From assembly GCF_041260155.1 (NCBI RefSeq), contig NC_091930.1, positions 17,062,656-17,126,655 on the forward strand: a stretch of 64,000 nt of DNA, given 5' to 3'. Source of the stretch: Ptychodera flava. Lineage: Eukaryota; Hemichordata; Enteropneusta; Ptychoderidae. The notes under the pieces were generated by a model. That model saw nothing but the letters and a program-made list of their open reading frames with translations. It did no database searches and was not told the origin of the DNA. Shown piece after piece: positions 1 to 11,697 of the stretch (position 1 is its first letter; each line of letters begins with the position of its first letter). Made by a program: the position numbers and the translations under genes.

Positions 1-1190
1 CCCATCATACCAAATATGAAGAGTGTAGCACTTGTGGTTACTGAGTTACGGACAAATATGTATATTTGAGGTCAAAGGTCATTGAGGTCATGTGACATTT
101 TGTCAAAAAAATTGTATTGCTAAGTTATCCCTACATACCAAAAATCAGACCTTTGGCTCTATTGGCATGCTCAAAATTAGATATGCACATAATTAATGAG
201 GTACAATATGTGGCGTCATAAGGTGTCCCATCATACCAAATATGAAGGGTGTAGCATTTGTGGTTACTGAGTTATGGACAAATATGTATATTTGAGGTCA
301 AAGGTCACCAAGGTTACATGACATTTTGTCAAAAAAATTGTATTGCTAAGTTATCCATATATACCAAAAATCAGACCTCTAGCTCTATTGGCTCGCTCAA
401 AATTAGATATGCGCATAATTAATGAGGTACAATATGTGGCGTCATAAGGTGTCCCATCATACCAAATATGAAGGGTGTAGCACTTGTGGTTACTGAGTTA
501 TGCACAAATATGTATATTTGAGGTCAAAGGTCACCGAAGTCATGTGACATTTTGTCAAAAAAATTGTATTGCTAAGTTATCCCTATATACCAAAAATCAG
601 ACCTCTAGCTCTATTGGCTCGCTCAAAATTAGATAGGTGCATAATTAATGAGGTACAATATGTGGCGTCATATCCCATCATACCAAATATGAAGAGTGTA
701 GCACTTGTGGTTACTGAGTTATTGCACAAATATGTATATTTGAGGTCAAAGGTCATTGAGGTCACGTGACATGTAAAAAAAATCGTATTGCCAAGTTATC
801 CCTACATACCAAAATCAGACCTCTGGCTCTATTGGCTCACTCAAAATTAGATATGCACATAATTAATGAGGTACAATATGTGGCGTCATAAGGTGTCCCA
901 TCATACCAAATATGAAGGGTGTAGCACTTGCGGTTACTGAGTTATGGACAAATATGTATATTTGAGGTCAAAGGTCACCAAGGTCACATGACACTTTGTC
1001 AAAAAATTGTAGTGCTAAGTTATCCATATATACCAAAAATCAGACCTCTAAGTCTATTGGCTTGCTCAAAATTAGATAGGTGCATAATTAATGTGAGCTA
1101 CAATATGTGGCGTCATAGGGTGTCCCATCATACCATATACGAAAGGTTTAGCACTTGTGGTTACTGAGTTACTTTATCTGTGGGCACTAA
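1..1190. repeat. ~225-bp satellite, five full copies plus a partial
   Basis: The phrase cccatcataccaaatatgaa recurs at about 1, 227, 453, 674 and 897 and, with changes, at 1124, giving a period of 221-227 bp. Each of the five full units carries a block with AGGTCAAAGGTCA, that is two direct AGGTCA half-sites spaced by one base, often followed by a third half-site before a gtgac/atgac motif. Short ORFs here are repeat-derived. The array probably continues to the left of the window. Confidence 0.9.
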
Positions 1191-1254
1191 AAACTGTGTC
1201 ACTGCATCCTTTTTGCAATATGAAACGATGAGAAACTAAATTTTTATTTTCTTG

Positions 1255-1385
1255 GCCTTATACATGGGAGTCTATGGACTGCCTTATACATGGGTGTCTA
1301 TGGACTGCCTTATACATGGGAGTCTATGGACTGCCTTATACATGGGAGTCTATGGAGACTGCCTTATACATGGGAGTCAATGGAT
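1255..1385. repeat. 26-bp minisatellite
   Basis: Five copies of a ~26-bp unit (gccttatacatgggagtcta plus tggact) stand head to tail, the last two with small indels. They directly follow the 225-bp satellite and lie in front of the membrane exon of gene A. Confidence 0.85.
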
Positions 1386-2085
1386 GTGAAAACTAAAAAG
1401 TCCTCTTACACGGCCAAATTTGATCGCATTGTGAACAAATCGACGTGCATCTGTATGAGGTAGGTTACTATCCTTGTACCAAGTTTGAATGAAATTGCTC
1501 CAGGCGTCTCCGAGATATCTGGGTGAACGGACGGACGCACGCACGCACGCACGCACACACGGACGGACGCACGGACCTGACCAAACCTATAAGTCCCCCC
1601 CCCCCCGGACGGTGTCCGTGGGGACTAATAACATGTCATACTGGTCGAACAATGCCATGTTAGCGCCAGTCGAACTAAGTGCTGCCCAATGATCCATAGA
1701 AGAAGGGGCGGGAGGTTAATAAAGCACCAAGATTGCATGATGATACAATTTCCCTTACACACCGAAAATGAAGACATGTTATAACCAGTCAATTTGAAAA
1801 GTGCCCCTGTCGTTCTCGTTTCACGTTCTGCTCGTAATGTAGACACGAATTGCTGCAACACAATAATCCAGCCTTTGCATTTATAATTTGGATGAATCAA
1901 TTACGCAATTCTGTGAAAAAAAAAGTTTTGTGTCTGCCATAATATACAAAATGTAATCTGCTCATATGTTTTGTATGTGTCTTGTACTGCCAGTGCGCGC
2001 TTCATTTTACGCGCCAAAACATGGTAGAATTTTTCAATCGGCCATATAACCCACCGTTATACTTGTCTCTCATTCGATTCTCCAG
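1386..2085. other. intron of gene A with repeat-derived sequence
   Basis: This stretch contains (acgg/acgc)n simple sequence near 1525-1575 and a C run near 1595, in a context typical of the ends of invertebrate interspersed repeats. No coding exon is visible. It ends in the acceptor of the gene A membrane exon (cattcgattctccag). No Ig exon of gene A lies to the left within the window. Confidence 0.5.
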
Positions 2086-2229
2086 ACCAGACAATTGAAG
2101 AAGACGACACCCTGAGTTTCCGATTTTTGGCGGCAGTAGTGGCCCTGATTGCTGGCATCATTGTAGCAGCCATCGTCATCGCCGTCATCATTTATTGTGT
2201 TATCAAGAAGAGGCGCGAAAGGGATGACG
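2086..2229 (+). CDS. gene A membrane-spanning exon
   Basis: The acceptor tctccag and donor g|gttagt frame a phase 1-1 exon of 48 codons. After an acidic stretch (IEEDD) comes a hydrophobic helix of about 27 residues (FLAAVVALIAGIIVAAIVIA and on to YCVI), followed by the stop-transfer cluster KKRRER. This fits a type I single-pass topology. No longer ORF was needed to find it; it stands out by its composition. Confidence 0.75.
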
Positions 2230-4367
2230 GTTAGTACACAAACTTCTGGTGGAGACGGATATCTTTTTGAATTTGAATCCTAATCTCCTTTCAACCTAAT
2301 GGCTGAAAAGGCAAAAACAACGTTGACGCTTAAAATATTACATTCCGTCATCGATTTCTGCACCAAATTAGAAGAAAAATTGATAACGTTACCCTTGTCA
2401 CATACATTGGCGCTCGGAATTTTGACCAATTCATGCCATATTATACATGAGCGATAGCGTGTACATATATGGAGTGAAATGGTCAAAATCGTTCGGTATA
2501 CTCGTTGTGAGATTGGTAACTGCTATCACATTGTAAGAATACGTACATCGAAATTTTTTCTTGAAGCATTGAAAAAGAAGGTTCTCGAGCGTAACTGCGA
2601 ATATAGCACTGAAGTTTTTACTTGTCGACACTCAGATCATAGTATTTCGGTATTACTTACATGGTATGTTACAGTCCCAAATATTTTCATTTGACCTTGA
2701 CAGAGGATGAAGAGGGAGACAAAGCCCCGGTCGTACAGACGCAAGAACAGGCAGCTGTGAGATCAGACGTCGGCTCGGGCAGGAAGGGACTGTCGGTACC
2801 TCCGAATGGAAACATGGCCGTCCTCACTGGTTCAAATTACTTCGTCAACAACAGATCGAATAAGAAATCTCTTCCGCCAGTGCGCAACGGACACCCGAAC
2901 TCTGGCCAGGAATCCGTGCACTACGACATCGTTTACGAGAAGTCTGGAAGAGATCGGCGACGGAGCCGCAAGCAGAGGAAACCTCGAATTATCAAACACA
3001 ACGTTGTAGACCCGTTAAACGACAGAAAGGGCACGCCACCACCCTCCTACGACGACCATGATAAATATGAAAGGCCGAGAGACAGGAAAGACGGCAGTCG
3101 TTCTCGTCACAGATCACATGACCGAGAACGAGATCGTGACTCAAGCAGACGTTCTCGTTCTCGATCTTCGCGCAGGAGGGAGGAATCGCCACCACCACGC
3201 CGGTCAAGGGAATCCCGGAAATCAAGACGGGATGACGACGTGGAATTGGACAGGTTTCGTCGCGACGACGATAAGCGACGATCTCGAAGACGTGACGACG
3301 AACGCAGAGATGACAGACGTGATAGAGATGATAGACACCACAGGAGATCGAGAAGTGCCTCTGAAACGAGATCTCGCTCTGAGCGAGACAGAGATGAAGA
3401 CAAACATCGAGCTAGATCTAGTGACAGGCGATCGTCGAAACGCAGGGACAGGTCCTATGACGAAGACGATCGACCCAGGTCTCGTGACAAAGATAGATCG
3501 TACGATCGAGACGACAGGCGAGAAAAAGAGAGGGTAAGTATATCATTAGTGAAAGGCAACACATTTTAATGTTTCTTCAAAATGATTTATTCGTAAAATT
3601 GTAAAAAAAACTTTAACTGGAAAGCAAACGACAAACGACTGAGATACTGCAAACCTAATATTAGGTAGTGCATACTTGGTTGAAAGTATCTGACTGCTTT
3701 ATAGTTTTTGTTTTTGTTTTTTTGGGTTTTTTTTTTTCACCTTTTGAATCTGTCATGCCAATCTCTTAGAACTAATGCAACACAATACAATAGCTTCGAA
3801 GTTGACCAAAATTAACTTTGGTGTTTTGATATCTATGAGACCTCAACATCTTTTCTCTTTGGTCGTGTGTATATCTCCTTTGAAATAACCTTCAGAACTA
3901 ATAAGATTTCACGTCATCATTGCATGGAAAATTTTATTCTATTCATCCTGAGTGTTTTTGTCTGTTTCAATCTCTTTTGTATGTCTAATCTGTTACCAGT
4001 TTTACTCTTTTCCTATGGACATTTTCATACTGGGGCTTGTGGTACTATCAAACATTTTCTCTCTCATTCTTACAGAGGTCGCGGAAAGACCGGTATTAAC
4101 CACCCATCATCTAACGGTACATTCTACTGAACTTCCCATCGTCTGTCGTTCTATCATTGGACAACACATCACGTGATCTGGTCATTTGCATGCCTCTAGA
4201 GAACTCACTCTGAAAACTCACTCAGTGATTGGACGCGGTTGGTCATATGACTGACAGACTTCTTACAGCGCCTGTACTCCACAAGTTACTGTTTCTTCCT
4301 CCAGGTTCGTGACATTGAGCTTGTTCAGCGTTATCGGCGTTATATCGAGGGAGTCGACGATCACTAG
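2086..4367 (+). CDS. gene A (3' part): membrane receptor with RS-like cytoplasmic tail
   Basis: This is the 3' end of a multi-exon gene. Coding exons are 2086-2229 (membrane, phase 1-1), 2704-3533 (tail, phase 1-0), then a last exon at 4305-4367 or 4076-4099. Both last exons join in frame at phase 0. The phase-1 entry matches the Ig-domain exons of genes B and C, so the unseen ectodomain is inferred to be Ig domains. The tail of about 280-300 residues contains an ITIM-type VHYDIV, a PPPSY motif and long RS/RD/RE runs. The function is unknown. A type I receptor with a nuclear-RS-like tail is the plain reading. A free-standing SR splicing factor is unlikely because the RS exon has no start of its own and is in phase with the membrane exon. 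Confidence 0.7.
2704..3533 (+). CDS. gene A cytoplasmic tail exon, RS/RD-rich
   Basis: The acceptor ttgacag opens frame EDEEGDKAP and the donor agg|gtaagt closes it in phase 0 after 276 codons. In order it holds: a linker of ordinary composition; VHYDIV (2916-2933), which fits the ITIM consensus (S/I/V/L)xYxx(I/V/L); a basic patch RRRSRKQRKPR; PPPSY (3036-3050), a PPxY-type WW-domain ligand; then about 160 residues of RS, RD and RE dipeptides such as SRRSRSRSSRRREESPPPRR. The second half resembles RS domains of splicing regulators in composition only, since no RRM is present. Confidence 0.75.
4076..4099 (+). CDS. gene A alternative last exon 1 (RSRKDRY-stop)
   Basis: A strong pyrimidine-rich acceptor (tctctctcattcttacag) leads into a phase-0 frame reading RSRKDRY then TAA, which prolongs the basic tail. 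It competes with the exon at 4305. It cannot be an internal exon spliced to 4305 in frame, because its only nearby GT leaves phase 2. Confidence 0.45.
   Translation, partial: RSRKDRY
4305..4367 (+). CDS. gene A alternative last exon 2 (VRDIELVQ...GVDDH-stop)
   Basis: The acceptor tgtttcttcctccag leads into a phase-0 frame of 20 codons, VRDIELVQRYRRYIEGVDDH, then TAG. The composition is that of a folded or amphipathic end rather than chance sequence. An ATTAAA at 4490-4495 is a possible poly(A) signal shared by both last exons. Confidence 0.5.
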   Translation, partial: VRDIELVQRYRRYIEGVDDH

Positions 4368-4914
4368 ACAAGAGAAGAAAGGGAAAAACTATGATACATT
4401 TAGGGGGCATCTATGTAATCTCAATGTTATAATTTTATCGTAGTTGTGTTCAGCGGTCAGCTACAAAACGAGGAGGCGGGAAAAATGAAATTAAATTTGA
4501 AGCATAGCTTTCCAGTTCCATAAGCTCGCGCGCAGTAGTGTGCCGCCAGAAATATGTTTGTAAAGTTGTTACACTCATGGCAGACAATATGTAAATCATG
4601 CTGTTTTGTATGTTTTGTCGTTCTTGTGAATATTCAATGTTTTTGATGTCTGCTGTAAACTATCTGTAGAACTAATTATTTTTTATATTATGTATTTACC
4701 AATCAAAACTGTAAAATATTGATGTACGGGGTGTTCCGATTTGCTAATTTGGTACAAAGTAACTTACAGACAGTTACAATAGAGTTGGAGGGGTAAAGAC
4801 TTATCCACATTTGAGATTTTGAGGTCTTTAAGTAGCCTAGAAATTTAACCAGCTGAACAGAGATATCTTTGAACCTCTGTCCGTGTTGCAAATATTGCAG
4901 TGAATTTGGTCACT
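4368..4914. other. 3' flank of gene A
   Basis: This holds a likely 3' UTR with ATTAAA at 4490-4495, then AT-rich sequence. No coding exon is seen. Confidence 0.4.
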
Positions 4915-7111
4915 GAGAAACAGTCATGTCGTCAAAACTGCGCATGTACAGCAGGGTTATCGGTGCCAACTGGTTTAGCTGCCACTTACACCATGTAAGT
5001 GCAGTTTCTTGTGATCGCATTAGTAAGTTGTCTGCTTGCCCATCAAACCAAATAGCATCCTGTAACCTCTGAACTACGGTTTTACTGGAGAATCTATGTT
5101 TAACAGAAATTTCACTACTCGCGTTAGCTGGTAGGGTTACTGGTAGAATATTATGCATTGCACATCTTTAGTAAGTATAGTTGTAGGAAAGAACTTGTTT
5201 ACAGCCAAGAAGCACACAAGGGTCAGCAATGGTACACCACAACGAGCATTTTTGGATCAAAATTATACAGCATGTTATAGTAGCGTAGGAATACGGTTCA
5301 GTCTAGATTGTGCAGAGCCATGGAAGCTGCCATGGCTACTAGCGAAAATGCAAAAGGCTAAAACTTAATCTGCATAGAGTGTCTTCGTTTTACTCTCCCT
5401 ACTTTCGACATCTTGATTTATGATGTGTTCTTTTTTAAAAGATTCGGATTGTGAGTCCTCTTATTTACTAGATTTGACATGATTTACAGCTGAGTGAACA
5501 GTGTTGTGCAATATCTGTAACCAAGGGACGACCGCGGCGACGCATAGACACTGGCGACGCACAGACACTGGCACCATTGGAGCCCAAGGCACTTTTTCCT
5601 GCACCCTGGTGCGTACAACCACAGTGCCTTCTGACATGATTTGCACAACCAACTGTATCTCCATTTAACGAGTCAACTATGAAATGCGCTAGTTACCAAT
5701 TTCAGAGAACAATAGGCAAGAGGTTTATGGTTTTAGTATTGCAGATATAGTGAAAACCAACCCCAAAACCACCGACGGTTCGCAAAAGTGTGTATTTTCC
5801 TTTCAATGCACAACACTTCCTCATGTTACTTTTCTGTCATTTTTAAATGTATTGTACATTGAAACTTCATGTTGTATATGATGAAATACTATCCTTTATC
5901 TGTATTTTTTGCGATGAATATGCTGTCACGTAAAGGGCAGAAAAATATTTATATTTTACCAAATATTGATCGAATATTTTTATATGTATATTTAGAGTAA
6001 GATCTTTGTCATGTTAAAGATAAGTTTCTGTAAACGGGTTTGGAAAGACAGGGTTTCCGAACGTTTAACAGCCTACTAATAGGTCTGCAACAATTACTTG
6101 AAACTGTAGTAAACTTTATACGAAAGAATCATTTTCGCTTTGGGAATTTTAAGGAAAAGCAATGTCACTCTTAACTGCGTACGGTAAGGCATGTGTTGCA
6201 GACGACAGAACTCTGCCGATGTCAAAATGAGACAAAATCCATTGGCAGGGGTCAAAGGTCAGTCAGTAGGGCGTCTTATTGATCGGCCATAATGAGAAGA
6301 GGTTCGAAAAGCGAGTTATGAAACAAAAACAAAGTGGAATCCTGAAGGCTTGTACGTACTTTGAAATCCCAATTCAACATTATGTATCGTTAGGGTACGA
6401 ATTGACAAACGTTACGGGTGGCATAAGATTTGCTCCATGGCAAAATACTAATCGACCAAGTGCATCGACTCGAAGCTGGCGATTTTCCCGAGAGCCTTGC
6501 TTGATTTGCTGTTTTCATGCCATGAAAACTTTTTCGAGATGACATTTCAGGAGTAACACTCCAGCCTTTCTTTCAGGTAACGACTGAATTTCACACCCAG
6601 CGCCATATAGTAGTTAGGTATAGATCATGTAATTTTTCATGTAATTTCCATGTTTACCTGCTAGCTGTTAACCTCAATTGCACGTCTGTGTGACAATAAT
6701 TTACGGTTAACATTAAATTAGTCTAGAGAATTATGTGCCTAAATTTCGAGATATTTACTGAAAACCCTGTTTATAATTTAGTGATCAAAAATTTCTTATA
6801 ATAAAATCACGGTGCCATTAAAAGCTGCTTAAGATGATGTTAAACTATTTTTTATACTTTCATAAGAGCGTCAGTACTCATTTTCTGAGTAGTGGATATC
6901 GTAATGTATGAAATAATCTCATTTTTTGTAAAGAACAACTTGTAAATAAGCACTGTACAATACTGTTTTTGTAAACTTGTCTTTATGATTGAGAAAAATT
7001 GAAATGCTTTGTATCAGTTTTAAAAGAACGATGAAATAAAATGGGCATAGTGTAAGCTTGACTTAGATTCTGTTTCGGATTTTTAAAGGACTATTCCATG
7101 GACGAACAGGA

Positions 7112-7450
7112 TTAAGATTGCATGCACCTCGAAAGTGAAAGACCTAAACTTTTGCTTAAACCTTCCTTTGAAATTTTTAAAAGTTCTCTTTCAAAATGAA
7201 GAATAAAAGTGTGAGGTCACCTCGCAAAAGTTCGGTACAAAAGAAAACTATCTAACATTTACCTGACATTGACCTATATTTGGATTTCAATACCTGAGTT
7301 GACTCTATGGGGAAAGTAAATTTTCGAAGAACTAAGACGATGAAAATATTCTATCTCAAAGAGCTTTAAAATGAGCCCACTGATATAACAGAACAGTATT
7401 GAAAACAATGAGAGTCCGTACATTCGTACCCGAGGCCCATTCTACCTTAA
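7112..7450. mobile_element. TTAA-flanked MITE, family 1 copy
   Basis: The element starts ttaagattgcatgcacctcg and ends cattctaccttaa, so the ends form imperfect inverted repeats (ttaaggtag-type) bounded by TTAA. The interior carries the family phrases gaaagtgaaagacctaaact and gaggtcacctcgcaaaag. The related copy at 33981 sits in the same place of the second intergenic block, so this insertion predates the duplication. Confidence 0.6.
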
Positions 7451-8439
7451 GTTGTATCCATGCAAGAACAGCGCCACTAACGTCCCAATCCACACCATCC
7501 CACCCCATCTATACACTTACCTGGAATCAAGTAATGTCCACAAAAGAAAAATTGTTTTTCGTCGAGTAATTTGTCAGCCAAATGAATGATAAATGGAAAA
7601 CAAACCGATTCCATTAAGATATTAAGCTGTTCTGTCTTGCCTTTAAAATATCACATGACCTGACTGTCACACCGGTTTCCGGTGCCATGAAGAAAAAAAA
7701 ATACTTTTATCTCCTTAAATATATAAAGAGAACCTGTGCCCTTGTAAATTCGAACATTCCTCCCCGAGCCTGTTAGAACGTCAATTTGCACACCTGACAT
7801 ATGACGTAATTTCTTTCTCTTTTGTTCATTCTCGCATTATAATGTACAATGATATTCAATGAAATGTACACCCTCTGAAACTGAGTAACATTTCTTTGCT
7901 GTCAAGATGTACGGTTGCGCAAGTGAAAGAATACATTGCATCTTAGTGAACCGAGCATTAGCCCCGATCTCCATTGAAGCATTAAATTGCAACCATCTTC
8001 CCATCAATTAAAGTCAATCAACGCGCATTAACCCCTGATATTAATGATTCCCCCTTTTCTCTGAAACATGAAATAGTCGCATCTCTTTGAAATTTATGAT
8101 AATGAGCAAAATTAGTAACTACCACAACATGTAATGAACCTTGAAATGTTTGTTTGTTTTGTTTTGTTTTGTTTTTTCCAATTTTCATACGAAATGTCAT
8201 TTGTTTAAACTGTTATATCCTAACATCAATATTAGGGACAAGCAAGCAAACAAAATATGCACCTGTCTACGATGTGACGCAATTGCTGTTGTAGGGTGAA
8301 GAGCCAATGCTGAATTTCCGATGTTGGGAGAAACCCGATTAAAATAAGTTTTGCAGCATTATGCGAGATACGGTCGCTGAAGTATGAATGGGGACAGCAG
8401 GATGACCGCATGCGCAGTGGAGATATTTGTGGCCAAGAC

Positions 8440-8668
8440 GGCTGTGTGTAAACAGCGTACATGCAAATGTTATCGGCGCGCAAGTCGGAGAAAAAGAGAC
8501 GTCGAGAAATGACGAATGACTCTCACAAATTGTAAAGTTTGGTCTCAGGGGAGACACCAAAAAGCGGCTTATGGTTTTGGGTGAATTTCGAACCAACTTT
8601 GTTTGGTGACCTCCGACTAGAGCAATATTACTTCAAGTTCGGTGGCTGTACGAAACGACTTTCTTCGG
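8440..8668 (+). promoter_or_regulatory. candidate 5' non-coding exon of gene B
   Basis: The start codon exon of B is preceded by a splice acceptor, so at least one upstream non-coding exon is expected. This stretch is well conserved with 35405-35614 and ends in a good donor (ttcttcgg|gtaagt, with gcgg|gtaaga in the second copy). The left boundary is arbitrary and the role is inferred. Confidence 0.25.
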
Positions 8669-11356
8669 GTAAGTAGTTCATTGTTGAGATTTTGAAAGTT
8701 AAAAAAACATCTGGTAGAAGTTTTCTGAAAACTCTCCGTGTCAAATGACAGTGAAATCATAAGTAACATGAATATTTCGGGTAAGCGTAGGAGACAAACA
8801 AATTAAACTAAGTTACATTAATTGGAAAGTCGCAGGCGAGATCTTTACTGTTACCGTTGGTGACGACATAGTTATTTTTGTGCAAACAGTGTAAGGACCC
8901 CTTTATGAGTTATCGCAAGTGTACCCACAGTTCTGTCACTTGCATGTAATAAAAACGTTTTTCATTTCATGTGTCAGTGACTAGGTTTGTTTATGTTATT
9001 GTATAATTCTTGTCGTAAAATCCATAAGAATTTTTGTGATTGTCTCTGTTGATACTATTGCCCGTCCTGGAACAATTACGGAATCTACAAATGACCTCGT
9101 TTCTCGCAGCGATCTGTACGTATATACCATGCGGCCTTTTCCTTTTCAAGGCAACTCGTAGTCGACCGAGCGTTAACAAAGACCGATCAGCGTGGTAACG
9201 CCTGGCAATGCAAATAGTGACTTTCTTCAGAAGTTGAGCTGTTTAAAGACGCGTCCGTGACCTCAGAAGGACCAATAATTCTAGCGCAAAAATGTGCCAT
9301 TGTTTGAAATTCGATGTCAGTGTGCTTCACGGTCACTGTTATCAAAGTTTGGACGCTATCACAACCATTTAGAGTCTAATTGGACAAGATAAGCGTACGT
9401 TAAAAGGCAGAGTATATATGAGAACGACTTGTCCTGAAAGATTGCACCATAACTGTTGATGAAGCTTTTAAAAAATCATTTATCGTCGTTTGTTGCTCAT
9501 TTGAAAGCCTCATTTTGTCATTTCGGAAATCATCTAAATAGAGAGCAACTGGTTCAATTCAACTGTTTGAAATTTATAACCCGCCGCCCACCTAATACTT
9601 TATGCAAAAAAATTTTTTAACGTCATGAAAAACCATGTCACAAGGATTTTATCGAACAGGGAAGAATGGAAAATGTCCTGGTGTCTCATCAGCTTATGGA
9701 GACATTCTGATATAACGACATTGTTTAGTCGTGCAATAAAAATGAAGTTGACGAACTCAAGTTGAACGTGTAGCTCAAACGTATAGTTATATTTCAGTTA
9801 TGACTGCGGCCATCTACAGACACAAATAAACTTGTCGTCCGTATACGGATTGTATTAACCCGTGCTTTTCAGACATCATGTCCAAAATTTCATCATCGAT
9901 CTTTGAAGCAAGAAAACAGCATTGATACATGTTCATTTATCGCACAGTATTGCGAGATGGTAGCTATATAGGGGTGATAAAGTATCCAATATGGCTGCCC
10001 TTCAGTGGGTGTACGGTACTTTGTGTATAACGCTCCAGTGGAATCACGGTTGTTTGTTGAAAAGGGACTTTTATGGGGACAGTCTACAAAGGTCAGGGTA
10101 GGAACTATTGCCGGGCGTGCCATGACCCCAAAAGTTATTGCAGGGCGTGTCATGACCCTTAGTGTATGTCATAGCTTTTCATGTGAATAACAATAGTATC
10201 GCCATAACGACCACACCAAACAGACAGACCTTCAAACTGGCTTTATGAGTGACAAAGGATAGTTTAGAGTCGGATGATTTGTGATCTCGAGTGTTTGTGA
10301 ACTGAGCGTCGCGGTTCTTGAACCGTCACCCTATATGCGAACTTCTGTTGTCTATCTTGACAGCGATTTAGAAGAAACGCCTAGAGAAGGCGATTAAGTT
10401 GAAATGTCAGACGTCAAGAAACCAGATCAACAACTTGTATTTTCCGCTTGCACAAAGTTTAGCCGTTATGCTAACTAAAGGTCGCGAACAAATCTCATCG
10501 TCTTAGAACTGATACATATAATTCAGTTTAAGGGGGTACGCTTCAAGAGCGAAGTGCGGCTTTAAACTGCATAGACTGTAACTGGTGATCGACTTTACGA
10601 CATTTTTGTCCTGTTTGCAAAACACGGCTTCTTGTTTTCAGCCAAAAATCAAGTGAAATTGTTATTATTCGATTGTCAGCATAGAAAACATTTAAGTGTA
10701 ATCTCCCGCTTTACGTAATGCTACTAAATATAGCTGCATGCGCGTGTCATCGGACACTGCTACTTGAAATGCGGACAAACTTAGCCAGTGTTGCATGCGT
10801 GGCTATTGTTGCAGACCGTAGTCTGAGGAGTAAATACGTCTTTTAGTATTCATTGTTACACAATAACTCGCCTACACCGGTATCATGTTCGTTTTTCTTG
10901 CACGCGTAATTTACAACAGTGTAATCTGAGAATGCGAACAAATATTTATGTTTGCATGAGCGAACAGTGACGCCATTTGCCAACCGAAAGAGAATCCATT
11001 TGTCAACAATAAATTGTACAGGATGTATTAGTTGGAGAGCTAGGTTAAAGATTTGATGTATTTTAGAGGAAGAAAATACACATGCTGTCTGGATTGATAA
11101 TAATACATGAAAAGATTATCATAGTTATTGGTAGACTTCATTTTTTTAAAGCGAACAGCATGCCCAAACGTACCTGCAACGTTGACACATTACTGTACGA
11201 GTTTGCTCGAAAAGAAATATTAAATTACTTGGGAATGACACGAAACCCTCGATATTTAAATTACTATACAGTCCAAACTGATCGATTGAAAATGAATGTA
11301 TTTTTTTGCCAGAATGAATATCACTAAAAATATATTTTTATTTTAATAATTTGCAG

Positions 11357-11452
11357 CCTTGACGAGTTTTATCTAGAGTCCCTACTCTACCTCAATGTTT
11401 TCACTGATCCTATTCTCGATTCTGCTGACGTCATTGATGTCATCATGTACAG
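11357..11452 (+). CDS. gene B exon 1 coding: 5' UTR end plus signal peptide
   Basis: The acceptor ttttaataatttgcag opens a 38-nt untranslated piece. ATG at 11395 then starts [20 protein letters not shown], a signal peptide with a short hydrophobic core and small residues at its end. The donor aca g|gtaaat gives phase 1, matching the next Ig exon. The same exon with one amino-acid change is found at 38539-38633. Confidence 0.85.
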
Positions 11453-11620
11453 GTAAATGGCGTTTTCTAATGAATGTTAAGAATTGAAATCGGTGAGGGC
11501 AAATAGTTTTTGTTGCTGAGTGATTTTGTAGTCGATGAAAAGCGAATATTGTATTCTAGTAAGACTTCTATATAAAATGTTTTCAGTCATAATCCCTGCA
11601 ATGTGTTGACTATTCATTCC

Positions 11621-11697
<77 letters not shown>

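Larger units (their letters stand above)
4915..11356. repeat. intergenic block, copy 1 of a ~27-kb tandem duplication
   Basis: From about 4915 to the start exon of gene B, this block aligns by eye with 31855-38538. Shared landmarks include the piece at 5280-5350 against 32240-32310, ggtttggaaagacagggttt at ~6040 against ~32932, and tcgtagtcgaccgagcgtta at ~9157 against ~36095. No protein-coding exon is recognisable. Included are a MITE (7112-7450) and a candidate 5' UTR exon ending at 8668. Promoter elements of gene B should lie here, but I cannot place them with confidence. Confidence 0.75.

Noticed and set aside
1..1190. Regularly spaced repeats resembling a CRISPR array
   Set aside because: The whole 225-bp unit is repeated with no unique spacers, and the context is clearly eukaryotic, so it is a satellite.
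2661..3569. A free-standing SR splicing factor ORF starting at 2661
   Set aside because: The first codons precede a splice acceptor (ttgacag). The true frame enters in phase 1 from the membrane exon, and no RNA-binding domain is present.
9411..9420. TATATAT in front of gene B as a TATA box
   Set aside because: The second copy of the block has lost it (cagaataaaatgacag near 36358) and no start-site evidence supports it.
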